Assembly (NCBI GenBank): GCA_024275975.1
Contig: JAJRYC010000018.1
Coordinates: 1 to 32,562 of the forward strand
Direction: 5' to 3'
DNA: 32,562 bases
From: Nitrospirota bacterium
GTDB taxonomy: Bacteria > Nitrospirota > Thermodesulfovibrionia > Thermodesulfovibrionales > UBA6898
Positions within the stretch are counted from its first letter, which is position 1, and each line of letters starts with the position of its first letter. Shown piece after piece: positions 1-7,483 of this stretch. The notes below the pieces were generated by a model that saw nothing but the letters and a program-made list of their open reading frames with translations, ran no database searches and had not been told where the DNA came from. Both the position numbers and the translations under genes were made by a program.

Positions 1-87
1 ATCTCTGAAAACAGGTTCCCCTGCGTTGCCTCTTGAGGTTACGTGATATACTGCCCCTTCATATTCTATTCTTAAGGGTCTTGCCAT
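1..87 (-). CDS. REP-associated tyrosine transposase (Y1/RAYT), N-terminal part, cut by window edge
   Basis: Reading the minus strand from the ATG at 87-85 gives 29 codons that run off the window start. The peptide begins MARPLRIEYEGAVYHVTSRG, which is the typical N terminus of the IS200-like Y1 transposase family associated with REP sequences: the MARPLR opening, then Y-H-V-T-S-R-G-N, where the His lies in the first beta strand of the Y1 fold. The HUH motif and catalytic Tyr lie outside the window, so activity cannot be judged. Degenerate copies of a motif of the kind found beside these genes lie directly upstream at 117-423. The family moves or maintains short palindromic repeats by single-strand cleavage. 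Confidence rests on the N-terminal signature alone. Confidence 0.8.
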   Translation of the reverse strand, partial: MARPLRIEYEGAVYHVTSRGNAGEPVFRD

Positions 88-116
88 GTAGTGACTTTAT
101 CAGTTTTGTCTCAAAA

Positions 117-144
117 ATGCAAGAAACAAGACTTGACCCCATTT
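117..144 (-). repeat. RAYT-associated flanking motif, copy A
   Basis: On the minus strand this reads GGGGTCAAGTCTTG followed by TTTCTTGCAT, 30 bases upstream of the transposase start. The same words (GGGTCA, TCTTG, TCTTGCAT) recur in the same order and orientation at 391-423. I infer that these are recognition or flanking repeats of the transposase at 1-87; this is a pattern match, not a database result. Confidence 0.5.
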
Positions 145-362
145 CGATGTTGAGCAACAACGCAAGAAAGCCAAAACGCTGCCTCGAGATCCCCAAGAAG
201 ACCCAAGCCGAAGTCCTATCAGCCTTTGGCCACTATGTGGATGACAGTGGGGTCTTACAACCGGTGCGCAGCTAAAGTGCCGTCAATACTGGCTATGCGG
301 CGTGGTCTAATAAGTTATCTCTTAAACTCCTGTTTAATGATACGAGCCCCGGCGGTGAAATG

Positions 363-423
363 ACCTGACCCTATTGTTCTATGACTGGTTATGCAAGATG
401 CAAGACATGAACCTGACCCTATT
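363..423 (-). repeat. RAYT-associated flanking motif, two further copies
   Basis: The 13-mer ACCTGACCCTATT occurs identically at 363-375 and 411-423. The second copy is preceded by ATGCAAGATGCAAGACAT (391-408), matching copy A at 117-144 in order and orientation. The stretch 145-362 between the copies shows no convincing gene; a short open frame on the plus strand there runs antisense to the transposase start and resembles nothing I know. Confidence 0.5.
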
Positions 424-489
424 CACGGTCGACTCACCTGGAAAGACGGAGAGAGAGCAATCTCTTCTCCTGCCTGATAAGTTTTTATG

Positions 490-894
490 TTATTTCAAAT
501 ACTTGTCAAGGAATTCGCGCGGTTTTAAAACTGATATCTCTTGGTAACCTGATAGTTTCAACAGATGTTTATCTCCACTTATGATTAGATAACACTTTCC
601 AACTATCGCACATTCAAAAAATTTGTTGTCATCAGGATCTACACATTCTGTGATTTTTATTCTTTTCGTATCAACCACTTCGGAATGTATTGTAAGCAAC
701 TCAAGTATGTTGTCAACATGGATATCTGGAAATTGCTTTTGTAGTTCGTCGGCTACTCGTTGATATTCTGAAAGTATCTGCTCAGACGTAATTATTCTTA
801 TAATTCCTTTTTGCCAAGCTCTCAAAATTTCAGAGGGTGGACCTGAGAAAAAAATGCCTGATATCAAGACATTGGTATCAAGCACAACCTTCAT
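490..894 (-). CDS. PIN-domain toxin (putative endoribonuclease) of a type II toxin-antitoxin pair
   Basis: The 134-residue protein has the layout of a COG1569-type PIN toxin. It starts with VVLDTNVLISG (Asp6), then has an acidic Glu43 in LSEYQRV, Asp86-Asp89 in CVDPDDNKFF with Glu94, and Asp108 in SGDKHLL. These make up the usual acidic metal-binding cluster of PIN nucleases, which cut RNA with Mg2+ or Mn2+. Its ATG overlaps the TGA of the upstream AbrB-type antitoxin (ATGA, 891-894), so the two are translationally coupled, the standard order for this pair. It sits next to transposon debris, as expected of a mobile stability module. The RNA target is unknown. Confidence 0.9.
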   Translation of the reverse strand: MKVVLDTNVLISGIFFSGPPSEILRAWQKGIIRIITSEQILSEYQRVADELQKQFPDIHVDNILELLTIHSEVVDTKRIKITECVDPDDNKFFECAIVGKCYLIISGDKHLLKLSGYQEISVLKPREFLDKYLK

Positions 895-1154
895 TTTTTA
901 TCTCTCACTTTCGCTATGGCATTCTTAATGTCGGTTTTTTTTAATCCGGCTTGTTTTGCCGCCTTACGTGCCTTCAGGATAAGTTCATCGAATTCGTCAA
1001 TTGATGGAGGAGATATACTTTTAAGAATTACAACATCCTTGCCCCCTACTACTACAAATTGAGATCCGGTTTTTAGTTTCAATTTTTTTCTGATATTTTC
1101 GGGGATTACCACTTGCCCCTTTGACGACAATTTCGTTGTAGCAATATTTGCCAT
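891..1154 (-). CDS. SpoVT-AbrB-type antitoxin
   Basis: About 87 residues. The N terminus TTKLSSKGQVVIPENIRKKL is the swapped-hairpin AbrB DNA-binding domain, followed by a basic helical tail (DEFDELILKARKAAKQAG) that would wrap the PIN toxin. Two ATGs lie six bases apart (1160 and 1154). The AAGGAGA ribosome site is one base from the first and about seven from the second, so I choose 1154. Proteins of this family repress their own operon with the toxin as co-repressor, and a perfect palindrome overlapping the -10 box upstream (1181-1196) fits that. The stop overlaps the toxin start. Confidence 0.9.
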   Translation of the reverse strand: MANIATTKLSSKGQVVIPENIRKKLKLKTGSQFVVVGGKDVVILKSISPPSIDEFDELILKARKAAKQAGLKKTDIKNAIAKVRDKK

Positions 1155-1180
1155 TGCCATTCTCCTTTTGCTGGATTAAC

Positions 1181-1196
1181 ATCTTACTAGTAAGAT
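1181..1196. promoter_or_regulatory. candidate antitoxin operator, perfect 16-bp palindrome
   Basis: ATCTTACTAGTAAGAT is its own reverse complement across all 16 bases. It covers the last two bases of the -10 box and the presumed transcription start of the antitoxin-toxin operon, so a dimer bound there would block the polymerase. AbrB-type antitoxins bind such sites; that this one does is inference. Confidence 0.65.
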
Positions 1197-1223
1197 TATA
1201 TCGGCTTGGCAAGAAAGAAGCAA
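1195..1223 (-). promoter_or_regulatory. sigma-70-type promoter of the antitoxin-toxin operon
   Basis: Minus strand: TTGCTT (1223-1218), a 17-base spacer, then a consensus TATAAT (1200-1195), about 40 bases upstream of the antitoxin start. The start region is overlapped by the palindrome at 1181-1196. Confidence 0.75.
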
Positions 1224-1366
1224 GGTTGATTTTTCAAGCGCGCAGCGACACGGTAACATTCAATATATGAATTTTCAACACACTGCCCCCGCTTAATGAT
1301 TAAAATATAGCACATCTGGAGAATTTTTCACAGAGAAAAATCACATAGAATCAATAGGTTGTTTGT

Positions 1367-1534
1367 TTGTCGCAGTTCCAGGATTTTATTCTGGCGAAGA
1401 AACATGTGCTGAACCAAATCTATGCCAGAGGGGTCAGCAGGTTTATCTCCATTATCCCGGCAAGACAGATTACGAAAGAGGGCGGCGATACCGGGGTTTT
1501 CTTAAAGCGGTTTTATTTCGATCCGGTTGCCTGA
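1367..1534 (+). other. unidentified open frame, possible gene remnant
   Basis: After an in-frame TAG at 1355-1357 this frame stays open for about 55 codons (only a TTG could start it) and ends with TGA at 1532-1534. The peptide has ordinary protein-like composition, with segments such as KKHVLNQIYARGVSRFISII and ITKEGGDTGVFLKRF. I cannot assign it to a family. It overlaps the 3' end of the VOC gene on the other strand by about 33 bases, has no clear ribosome site, and may be the relic of a gene cut by rearrangement. Apart from it, 1224-1500 shows nothing I can name. Confidence 0.2.
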
Positions 1535-1882
1535 AAAGTCCTGGATGAAATAGACGGTCTTTTCATTGTATGAACCTTTAATCACACGAGCCCCGGCAGC
1601 TTTTGTCTTTTCAATGAATTCCGGAAGGTCAGGTACCTGAATGCAGAAATGGGGAATGTTCGGCGTGGAGGGATTCCAGTCCGGGATGATGAATATTTCT
1701 ACCTTGATGTTCCCCTTGCCGAAGACCAGCATCTTTATATCCTCTGAAACAGAAAATAACTGTTGGCAGAGTTCGGCTGCAACAACGGACTCTTTTATCT
1801 TTTCGAGCCCCAGGAGACCCTGGTAGAACCGCATTGCCTCTTCCTCGCTTTTACTGATAATACCTGTATGATCGAATACCAT
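1502..1882 (-). CDS. VOC (glyoxalase/bleomycin-resistance fold) family protein
   Basis: A single-domain VOC protein of 126 residues with two beta-alpha-beta-beta-beta modules. It opens with FDHTGIISKS, whose His4-type residue is the usual first metal ligand; IPHFCIQVPD supplies the second-module His, and GNRIEIKPL at the end supplies the usual C-terminal Glu. Lyase, epimerase and dioxygenase members share this scaffold, so the substrate cannot be read from the sequence. It follows pyk on the same strand after about 70 bases and has a good ribosome site (AGGAG, nine bases before ATG). The gap contains only a short CTCTT/AAGAG hairpin. Confidence 0.85.
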   Translation of the reverse strand: MVFDHTGIISKSEEEAMRFYQGLLGLEKIKESVVAAELCQQLFSVSEDIKMLVFGKGNIKVEIFIIPDWNPSTPNIPHFCIQVPDLPEFIEKTKAAGARVIKGSYNEKTVYFIQDFSGNRIEIKPL

Positions 1883-1949
1883 TTTATTAAACTCCTGAAA
1901 TATTATTTTCTCTTAGCCGAAGAGAAGCGATAACTTAACCATAAACTGT

Positions 1950-3359
1950 CTATTCACCTATCTGGTGGAGTTTCATGAAGTTTGTCTTACCCATTGTTGA
2001 GAGGGGAGAGCTTGCTATGATGACTATCCTGTCACCTTTTTTTACCAGCTTTTCATTAATGAGCGTCTTTTCGACTTCCCTCAGCATCTGGTCGGTATTT
2101 TCGAGGGCCTTCATGAATTTCGGTATCACCCCCCAGTAAAAAGGCATCTGTCTCAATACTTCCGGATTCGGGGTGAAGGCTATCACCGGTACCCTGGGCC
2201 TGAACTTCGAGACTAGCCGCGCCGTAAATCCGTACCTGGTGAACGCAACAAGGATCTTCGCCCCGATATCCTCGGAAGCCCTGCATGCCGCGTCAGCCAG
2301 TGCGCCGGTGTATGAACTTCCCCGGACGTAAGAAGAGGTCTGCTTCCGGGCGTGCTCGGTATACCTGATTATCCTGTTCATCATCCTGAAGGCGGCTATA
2401 GGATATGCCCCAACAGCAGTCTCGGCGGAAAGCATCAGGGCGTCCGTGCCGTCGATAACGGCGTTCGCCACGTCCGTGGCCTCGGCCCTGGTCGGCCTGA
2501 GATGCTCTTTCATGGATTCGAGCATTTGTGTGGCTGTAATGACGATCTTGCCCTTGATGTTAGCCCTTTCGATCAGGTCCTTCTGTATCAACGGGACTTT
2601 TTCAGGCGAAACTTCGACCCCAAGGTCACCCCTTGCAATCATTATACCGTCGGACACGTCGAGTATTTTATCGATGTTTAAAACCGCGGCCGGTTTTTCT
2701 ATCTTTGCTATTATGGGTATGTTGCGACCTCTTTCTCTCAGCCATTCCTTGATGATCCTGATGTCGTCCGCTGTCCTGACAAAAGAGATCGCTACATAAT
2801 CAACGTCCATTTCAAGGCCGAATTCAAGGTCTTTCCGGTCTTTTTCCGTAAAAGCTTTCAGGGAGATCTTCATGCCGGGGAAGTTGACGCCTTTATTGTC
2901 CCTTATTATCCCGCCCTCGATTACCTTTGCCGTCAGGGCCTTCCGGGATTTCCTAACTACGGTGAGCTGGATCAGGCCGTCGTCAAGGAGTATCACGTCG
3001 CCTTTTTTCGCGTCTCTCAGCAGGGACGGATAAGAGACATATACATTTTTTTCGTTGCCGGTGCCTGAGCCGGGAAAGATGCTGACGTCACTGCCTTTTT
3101 TGAGTTCAGCCTCTCCACCACTGAAAGGGCCGGTGCGTATCTTTATGCCCTGCAGGTCCTGTAATATGGATACGGGCTGATTGTATTTTCGGGAGATCTC
3201 CCTCAGGAGTTGTAAGGTCTTTTTATGGGATTCATAATCCCCGTGAGAGAAATTCAGTCTTGCGACGTCGAGCCCCTCTTTTACCATGGTCGAAATAACT
3301 TTCCTGTTTGCGGAGGCCGGACCCATCGTGCAGACTATACTGGCTTTTCTATGTTTCAT
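1950..3359 (-). CDS. pyk: pyruvate kinase
   Basis: 469 residues, the normal length for a bacterial pyruvate kinase. The enzyme makes pyruvate and ATP from phosphoenolpyruvate and ADP in the cytosol. Signatures in order: ARLNFSHGDYESH (active-site Arg and Asn), a lid domain at about 70-165, IAKIEKPAAVLNID (catalytic Lys), MIARGDLGVEVSPEKVP (metal-binding Glu/Asp), TATQMLESM, and SAETAVGAYP, then the C-terminal regulatory domain. It starts three bases after the nadB stop and in the same frame. The stop is TAG (1952-1950), followed four codons later by an in-frame TAA. The end (KLHQIGE) is where the family normally ends, so the TAG is a real terminator here. Confidence 0.95.
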   Translation of the reverse strand: MKHRKASIVCTMGPASANRKVISTMVKEGLDVARLNFSHGDYESHKKTLQLLREISRKYNQPVSILQDLQGIKIRTGPFSGGEAELKKGSDVSIFPGSGTGNEKNVYVSYPSLLRDAKKGDVILLDDGLIQLTVVRKSRKALTAKVIEGGIIRDNKGVNFPGMKISLKAFTEKDRKDLEFGLEMDVDYVAISFVRTADDIRIIKEWLRERGRNIPIIAKIEKPAAVLNIDKILDVSDGIMIARGDLGVEVSPEKVPLIQKDLIERANIKGKIVITATQMLESMKEHLRPTRAEATDVANAVIDGTDALMLSAETAVGAYPIAAFRMMNRIIRYTEHARKQTSSYVRGSSYTGALADAACRASEDIGAKILVAFTRYGFTARLVSKFRPRVPVIAFTPNPEVLRQMPFYWGVIPKFMKALENTDQMLREVEKTLINEKLVKKGDRIVIIASSPLSTMGKTNFMKLHQIGE

Positions 3360-3362
3360 TGG

Positions 3363-4949
3363 CTAGGCTGATTGGCATTCATTGCTGTAAACCGGTTTCG
3401 GATTCTCCGGCAGAAAGCTGAGTTTATTTTTGTTATATCTGCTATGCTGCTGCCACTCTCTGCCTCTTTCTTTAAAATCAGACCTGTAGTGTGCTCCGAT
3501 GCTCCCTTTTCGGGCCAGGGCGGCCTCAACAATAATACTTGCAACCGTAATCATATTTTTCAGTTCGAGTTCATTTCTGGTGAAATAGTTCTCTTCCGTG
3601 ATTTTTTTCCACGAAATCAGTTTTTCCTTTGCCTTCCCTAAAGACTCTGCGCATCTGATAATTCCGGCTCTCTCCCACATCAGCTTTCTCATCGTCCTTC
3701 TTATCTCCTCGGTGTCTTTTATTGTCGAGGTCTCAGAATTATATTTCATTACACCGTTGGGGTTTATTGTTGTTTTTAACGCGTGAGAGCCTGCCCTGGC
3801 GCCGAAAACAAGTCCTTCAAGCAGACTGTTTGAGGCAAGCCTGTTCGCGCCATGGACGCCTGTGCAGGCCACCTCTCCGGCGGCATACAGGCCTTTTATG
3901 GTTGTTTCCCCGTTCAGATTGGTCGCTACCCCGCCCATCATATAGTGGGCGGCGGGTGATACCGGGATTAAATCATCCGAGATATCGATATCATACTGAA
4001 GACATGTCGCGTAAATTCTCGGGAAACGCTTTTTTACAAACTCTTTTCCCATATGTCTGAGGCCGAGATAGACATGGCTGCTCCCGGTTTTTACCATCTC
4101 GGAAATTATGGCCCTTGATACAATGTCCCTGGGCGCGAGTGCCGCCATTGGATGGTAACCGTCCATGAATCTTTTTTTGTTTGTATTCAGCAGTACTGCG
4201 CCTTCCCCTCTCATGGACTCACTCAGGAGAAACGGGGGCGCCGCGGGTGAATAGAGGCTTGTAGGATGGAACTGGACAAATTCCATGTCTTCAAGTTCAG
4301 CTCCCGCCCTGAATGCGATGGCCATACCGTCCCCTGTGGTGACCATCGGATTTGTTGTCCTTAAATAGAGCTGACCGGCCCCACCTGTGGCGAGTATCGT
4401 CGCCCTGGCGAAAAGAGCGACCACTTCTCCCTTTCTTAGGACATAAGCTCCGTGACATTCCAAGTCATTTATTATCAGGTCGATTGTATAGGCAAAAGGA
4501 TATTTCCGGACTGACTCTAAAGAGAGGACCTTCTTGAGAAGAACCCTCTCGAGTTCCCTGCCTGTTGAATCGCCGTGGGCATGGAGTATCCTCCTTCTGG
4601 AATGCGCCGCTTCGATAGTGAGCGCCAGTTCCAGCCCCTCTTTGTCGAATTCAGCCCCCTACGATATGAGTTCCATTATCCTGTCGGGACCTTCCTCAAC
4701 AAGTGTTTTAACCGCCTATTCCCGGCAGAGTCCGTCCCCCGCCTTTAGTGTATCCTCAAAATGTATGCCGACCTCGTCCTCGTCGCTCATCACCGCTGCT
4801 ATGCCGCCCTGTGCGTATTCCGTGCTGCTTTCGGACGGTTTTTCTTTTGTGACAACGACCACATTCCCATGCGGGGCAAGCTCTATTGCCGCCCTGAGAC
4901 CGGCCACACCGCTTCCGATTATAAGGAAATCGACTATTTCACTCTTCAT
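3363..4949 (-). CDS. nadB: L-aspartate oxidase interrupted by two in-frame amber codons
   Basis: NadB oxidises L-aspartate to iminoaspartate with FAD, the first step of de novo NAD synthesis. The full frame has 529 codons, the normal family length. Visible are the FAD dinucleotide motif IIGSGVAGLRAAIELA near the N terminus, STEYAQGGIAAV, FVQFHPTSLY, MRGEGAVLLN, the AAHYMMGGV segment and GLYAAGEVACTGVHGANRL near the FAD-binding end. Codons 78 (4718-4716) and 97 (4661-4659) are TAG. Homology runs unbroken through both (GDGLCRE-stop-AVKTLVEEGP and MELIS-stop-GAEFDKEGLE), so nothing is frameshifted. From memory of the family the first site is usually Glu; the second varies (Trp, Tyr, Gln). Either UAG is read through, or the gene is dead, or the bases are wrong. 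No nadA or nadC lies beside it. Confidence 0.85.
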
Positions 4950-5096
4950 AACTCAAGAATACAGGGATGAGATGCAGGAAATCAAGCTAAACCGCGTCAG
5001 GGCGGTGAATTGCGAAGTTATATGTAAGTGCTCTAATATGTTATAATTAATTACAAAAATACAGGCAGAATAATTTTTTTTCGACGAATATATCAA

Positions 5097-5145
5097 TAAT
5101 AATAAAGAACCGGTAATAATAAAGAACCGGTAATAATTAAACCGG
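5097..5145. repeat. 17-bp tandem repeat in the leader of the FKBP gene
   Basis: TAATAATAAAGAACCGG occurs at 5097-5113 and again at 5114-5130. A shortened third copy, TAATAATTAAACCGG, follows at 5131-5145. It lies between divergent nadB and the FKBP gene, just before the latter's ribosome site. It could be a slippage product or clustered protein-binding sites. Confidence 0.85.
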
Positions 5146-5168
5146 AGAGAGAACATAAAGGAGAGAAT

Positions 5169-5591
5169 ATGGCAACAGTAAAAGTAGCGGACACAATAAG
5201 GATACATTATGTCGGAAAGCTGGATGACGGGACGGTGTTTGATTCTACGGAAGGCGGCGCTTCACTTGAGTTGAAGGTTGGCGGAGGTGAGTTTTTAAAG
5301 GCCCTTGAGGAGGGTGTTATTGATATGAGCCCCGGTGAATCAAAGACGATTAAGATAGCCGATGCGTATGGTCCCCGCAATGAAGAGATGACTTTTGAGT
5401 TTGACAGGAAAAAGTGGCCTGAAAACTTTAATCCCGCGATAGGCGACCGGCTGCAGATGAATCGGGCCGATGGTAAGCCGGTGATGGTGACTGTGGTCGA
5501 AATAAAAGAAAGTTCGTATCTGCTTGATTGTAACCACCCGCTTGCAGGGAAGAACCTGACATTCGAAGTCAACCTTGAAGAGATCTGCTAA
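5169..5591 (+). CDS. FKBP-type (SlyD-like) peptidyl-prolyl cis-trans isomerase
   Basis: 140 residues, the usual size for the short SlyD/FkpB type. The start VRIHYVGKLDDGTVFDST pattern is present (here IRIHYVGKLDDGTVFDST), then GGGEFLKALEEGVIDMSPGE and a large insert-in-flap domain (AYGPRNEEMTFEFDRKKWPE), then NHPLAGKNLTFEVNL, which closes the FKBP barrel. It catalyses prolyl isomerisation and acts as a chaperone in the cytosol; there is no signal peptide. The metal-binding His-rich tail of E. coli SlyD is absent. A strong ribosome site (AAGGAGAG) sits five bases before the ATG. It is a single gene, divergent from nadB. Confidence 0.92.
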   Translation: MATVKVADTIRIHYVGKLDDGTVFDSTEGGASLELKVGGGEFLKALEEGVIDMSPGESKTIKIADAYGPRNEEMTFEFDRKKWPENFNPAIGDRLQMNRADGKPVMVTVVEIKESSYLLDCNHPLAGKNLTFEVNLEEIC

Positions 5592-5824
5592 GATGCGACA
5601 GTTTTTGCCTGTCAGGACACTAGATACATAACGTCGGATTTTTAAATGTTGAGGGGGATTCCTGCCTGCTGATGTAGTGCTCGCGGGGGTTTTTGACCCG
5701 CGTTATTCACAAATCCGCCTTGCTTAAACCTGTTTTTTTTGGCTCTTCATAGAAACTCATGGGTAGTTCACTCTTAATTCCCTTCTCCTTACAATTCCAT
5801 GAAGAACCGTCTTTTAAATAATTC
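5592..5824. other. intergenic stretch with one hairpin
   Basis: I see no gene here. A perfect six-bp hairpin (CGCGGG 5682-5687, CCCGCG 5697-5702) has a T-rich loop rather than a T-tract after it, so it is not a classic terminator. The remainder is AT-rich leader for the gene at 5860. Confidence 0.5.
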
Positions 5825-5853
5825 TTCAAACTTTTGCTTTTTTTGTTTATAAT
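5825..5853 (+). promoter_or_regulatory. promoter placed for a near-leaderless transcript
   Basis: TTCAAA (5825-5830), a 17-base spacer, then a consensus TATAAT (5848-5853). Transcription would start at about 5860, the A of the ATG of the M48 peptidase gene. No ribosome site precedes that ATG. Confidence 0.5.
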
Positions 5854-5859
5854 TCATTC

Positions 5860-7278
5860 ATGGTGAAGAGAATAATCGTCATACTTGTCTGTTTTTTTAT
5901 GATGTATGGCTGCGCGATAAAACCTGTTACCGGCGAAAGGGGGTTAATGCTGGTTTCGGAAGAGCAGGAGCTGCGGATCGGCGGTCAGGCGGCCCATTCT
6001 CTGAACTGGAGTTTTGGGGGTGAATACAGGGACGCTGAACTCGAAGATTACCTCGGTCGGATAGTTAACCGTATCTGGAGCATTTCAGAAAGGCCACATC
6101 TGCCTGTATCTTTCCATATACAGAACACATCCATGCCAAACGCCTTTGCCCTGCCCGGATATGTGGCGATAACAAGGGGTCTGCTGGTTGAACTTGATAA
6201 TGAGGCCCAGTTTGCGGCGATTATAGGGCATGAGATCGGACACGTAATGGCAAGGCACTCCGCCGGCAGTATATCCCTCGGCATACTTCAGCGGGCCGGT
6301 CTGGGCATGGGCGGGGTGGGGCTTTCCGACGACAGGGGCGCTGACGTGCTGATGGCCCTTGGGTCGGTCGGTTCATCGCGTCTTTTACTCAGATATACCT
6401 ACTCACAGGAGCTTGAAGCGGACAGGCGCGGAGTTATATATTCTGCGAAGTTGGGGTATGAGCCTTATGAAACCGTAACTGCGTGGCAGAGGCTTGAGAT
6501 TGCCGTTGGCCGGTATCTGAAGCGTGAGGGAAAAGGCTCGTGGAACGGTGGATTCCTCCGTGATATTTTCTCTACTCATTTAGTGGGGGAAGAAAGGGAT
6601 GAATCAATAATGAGCATGATTGATGAACTGCCTCCATACCTGTTGCATGGTGATGGAAAGTTTTCACCGTTTTTTCTGAGCGTGACCGGCGGGTTGAGAG
6701 ATGTCAACAATGCCTACCTTGTATTTGACGATGCTGAAAGGGCTTTTGAAGAAAATAATTATCAGGGAGCGGCGGAACTTCTGAATCAGGCGATAAAGAT
6801 AAATCCGGAGCAGGCGCCTTTTTATTTTCTCAGGGGAAGGATCTCTCTGACAATGCAGAGCTATGATGAGGCCAATGATGATTTTAACCTGGCGCTTTCG
6901 CTTGATAACGCTTACCAGCCGGCCTTTTACGCGCTTGGGGTGAGTGAATATAAAAAGGACAACATCTCTTATGCCCTCGAATACCTCAAGCAAAGCCTTT
7001 CTCTTTACCCGAGACACCCCGGCTCTTTATATCTGTCGGGACTATGTTATCACGCAATAAACAGGCCGGATGACGCACTCGAATATTTTGTGAAGTTCAC
7101 CGGCATAGTCCGGAAACACCATGATGTTTACGGCTTAATTGGGATGGACTATGAAAAAACCGGCAGAATAAGTCAGGCCGTTAAGGCCTACAACGCCCAG
7201 ATAAACGTGGAGCCGAACAACCGAATGGGGCTTTATGCCAGACAGAGACTTTCAGTGCTCAGAGGGTATCGGCGATAA
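5860..7278 (+). CDS. M48-family metallopeptidase lipoprotein with C-terminal TPRs (BepA-like)
   Basis: 472 residues. A basic N terminus, a hydrophobic stretch and a Cys at 18 (FFMMYGC) form a lipoprotein signal, so it should be anchored in the envelope. The M48 zinc site is complete: HEIGH at 124-128 and the third ligand Glu184 in SQELEAD. From about 280 on there are several TPR helices (AERAFEENNYQGAAELLNQA, ALGVSEYKKDNISYALEYL, ALEYFVKFTGI). This architecture is that of BepA/YfgC, which checks assembly of outer-membrane proteins by degrading stalled ones. The function here is inferred from that family. No ribosome site is visible before the ATG, and the promoter sits so close that the mRNA may be leaderless. 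Confidence 0.88.
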   Translation: MVKRIIVILVCFFMMYGCAIKPVTGERGLMLVSEEQELRIGGQAAHSLNWSFGGEYRDAELEDYLGRIVNRIWSISERPHLPVSFHIQNTSMPNAFALPGYVAITRGLLVELDNEAQFAAIIGHEIGHVMARHSAGSISLGILQRAGLGMGGVGLSDDRGADVLMALGSVGSSRLLLRYTYSQELEADRRGVIYSAKLGYEPYETVTAWQRLEIAVGRYLKREGKGSWNGGFLRDIFSTHLVGEERDESIMSMIDELPPYLLHGDGKFSPFFLSVTGGLRDVNNAYLVFDDAERAFEENNYQGAAELLNQAIKINPEQAPFYFLRGRISLTMQSYDEANDDFNLALSLDNAYQPAFYALGVSEYKKDNISYALEYLKQSLSLYPRHPGSLYLSGLCYHAINRPDDALEYFVKFTGIVRKHHDVYGLIGMDYEKTGRISQAVKAYNAQINVEPNNRMGLYARQRLSVLRGYRR

Positions 7279-7483
7279 TTTTTTGGCTGAAATTTCATGA
7301 TATGACGGGGTATGGGGCGTTATCGCCCGACCGAGTTATACGCTGAAATTTTTGTTTATGTTTTATTTGTTAAATATGTTAATCTTTATTAAAGATGTTC
7401 CGAATTATATTCCGTGAAAAATATACAGGTTTCGGGTATACTATAAAGTTCAAGGATTTATACAAAAGAGGTGTTGTTTTTTT

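Noticed and set aside
33-275. An 80-codon open frame on the plus strand.
   Set aside because: It runs antisense to the transposase start (87-1) and through its flanking repeats, and has no ribosome site or family signature.
4463-4463. A separate gene starting at the TTG at 4463 in nadB.
   Set aside because: The codon is an internal Leu of NadB; homology runs unbroken upstream through both ambers and there is no ribosome site.
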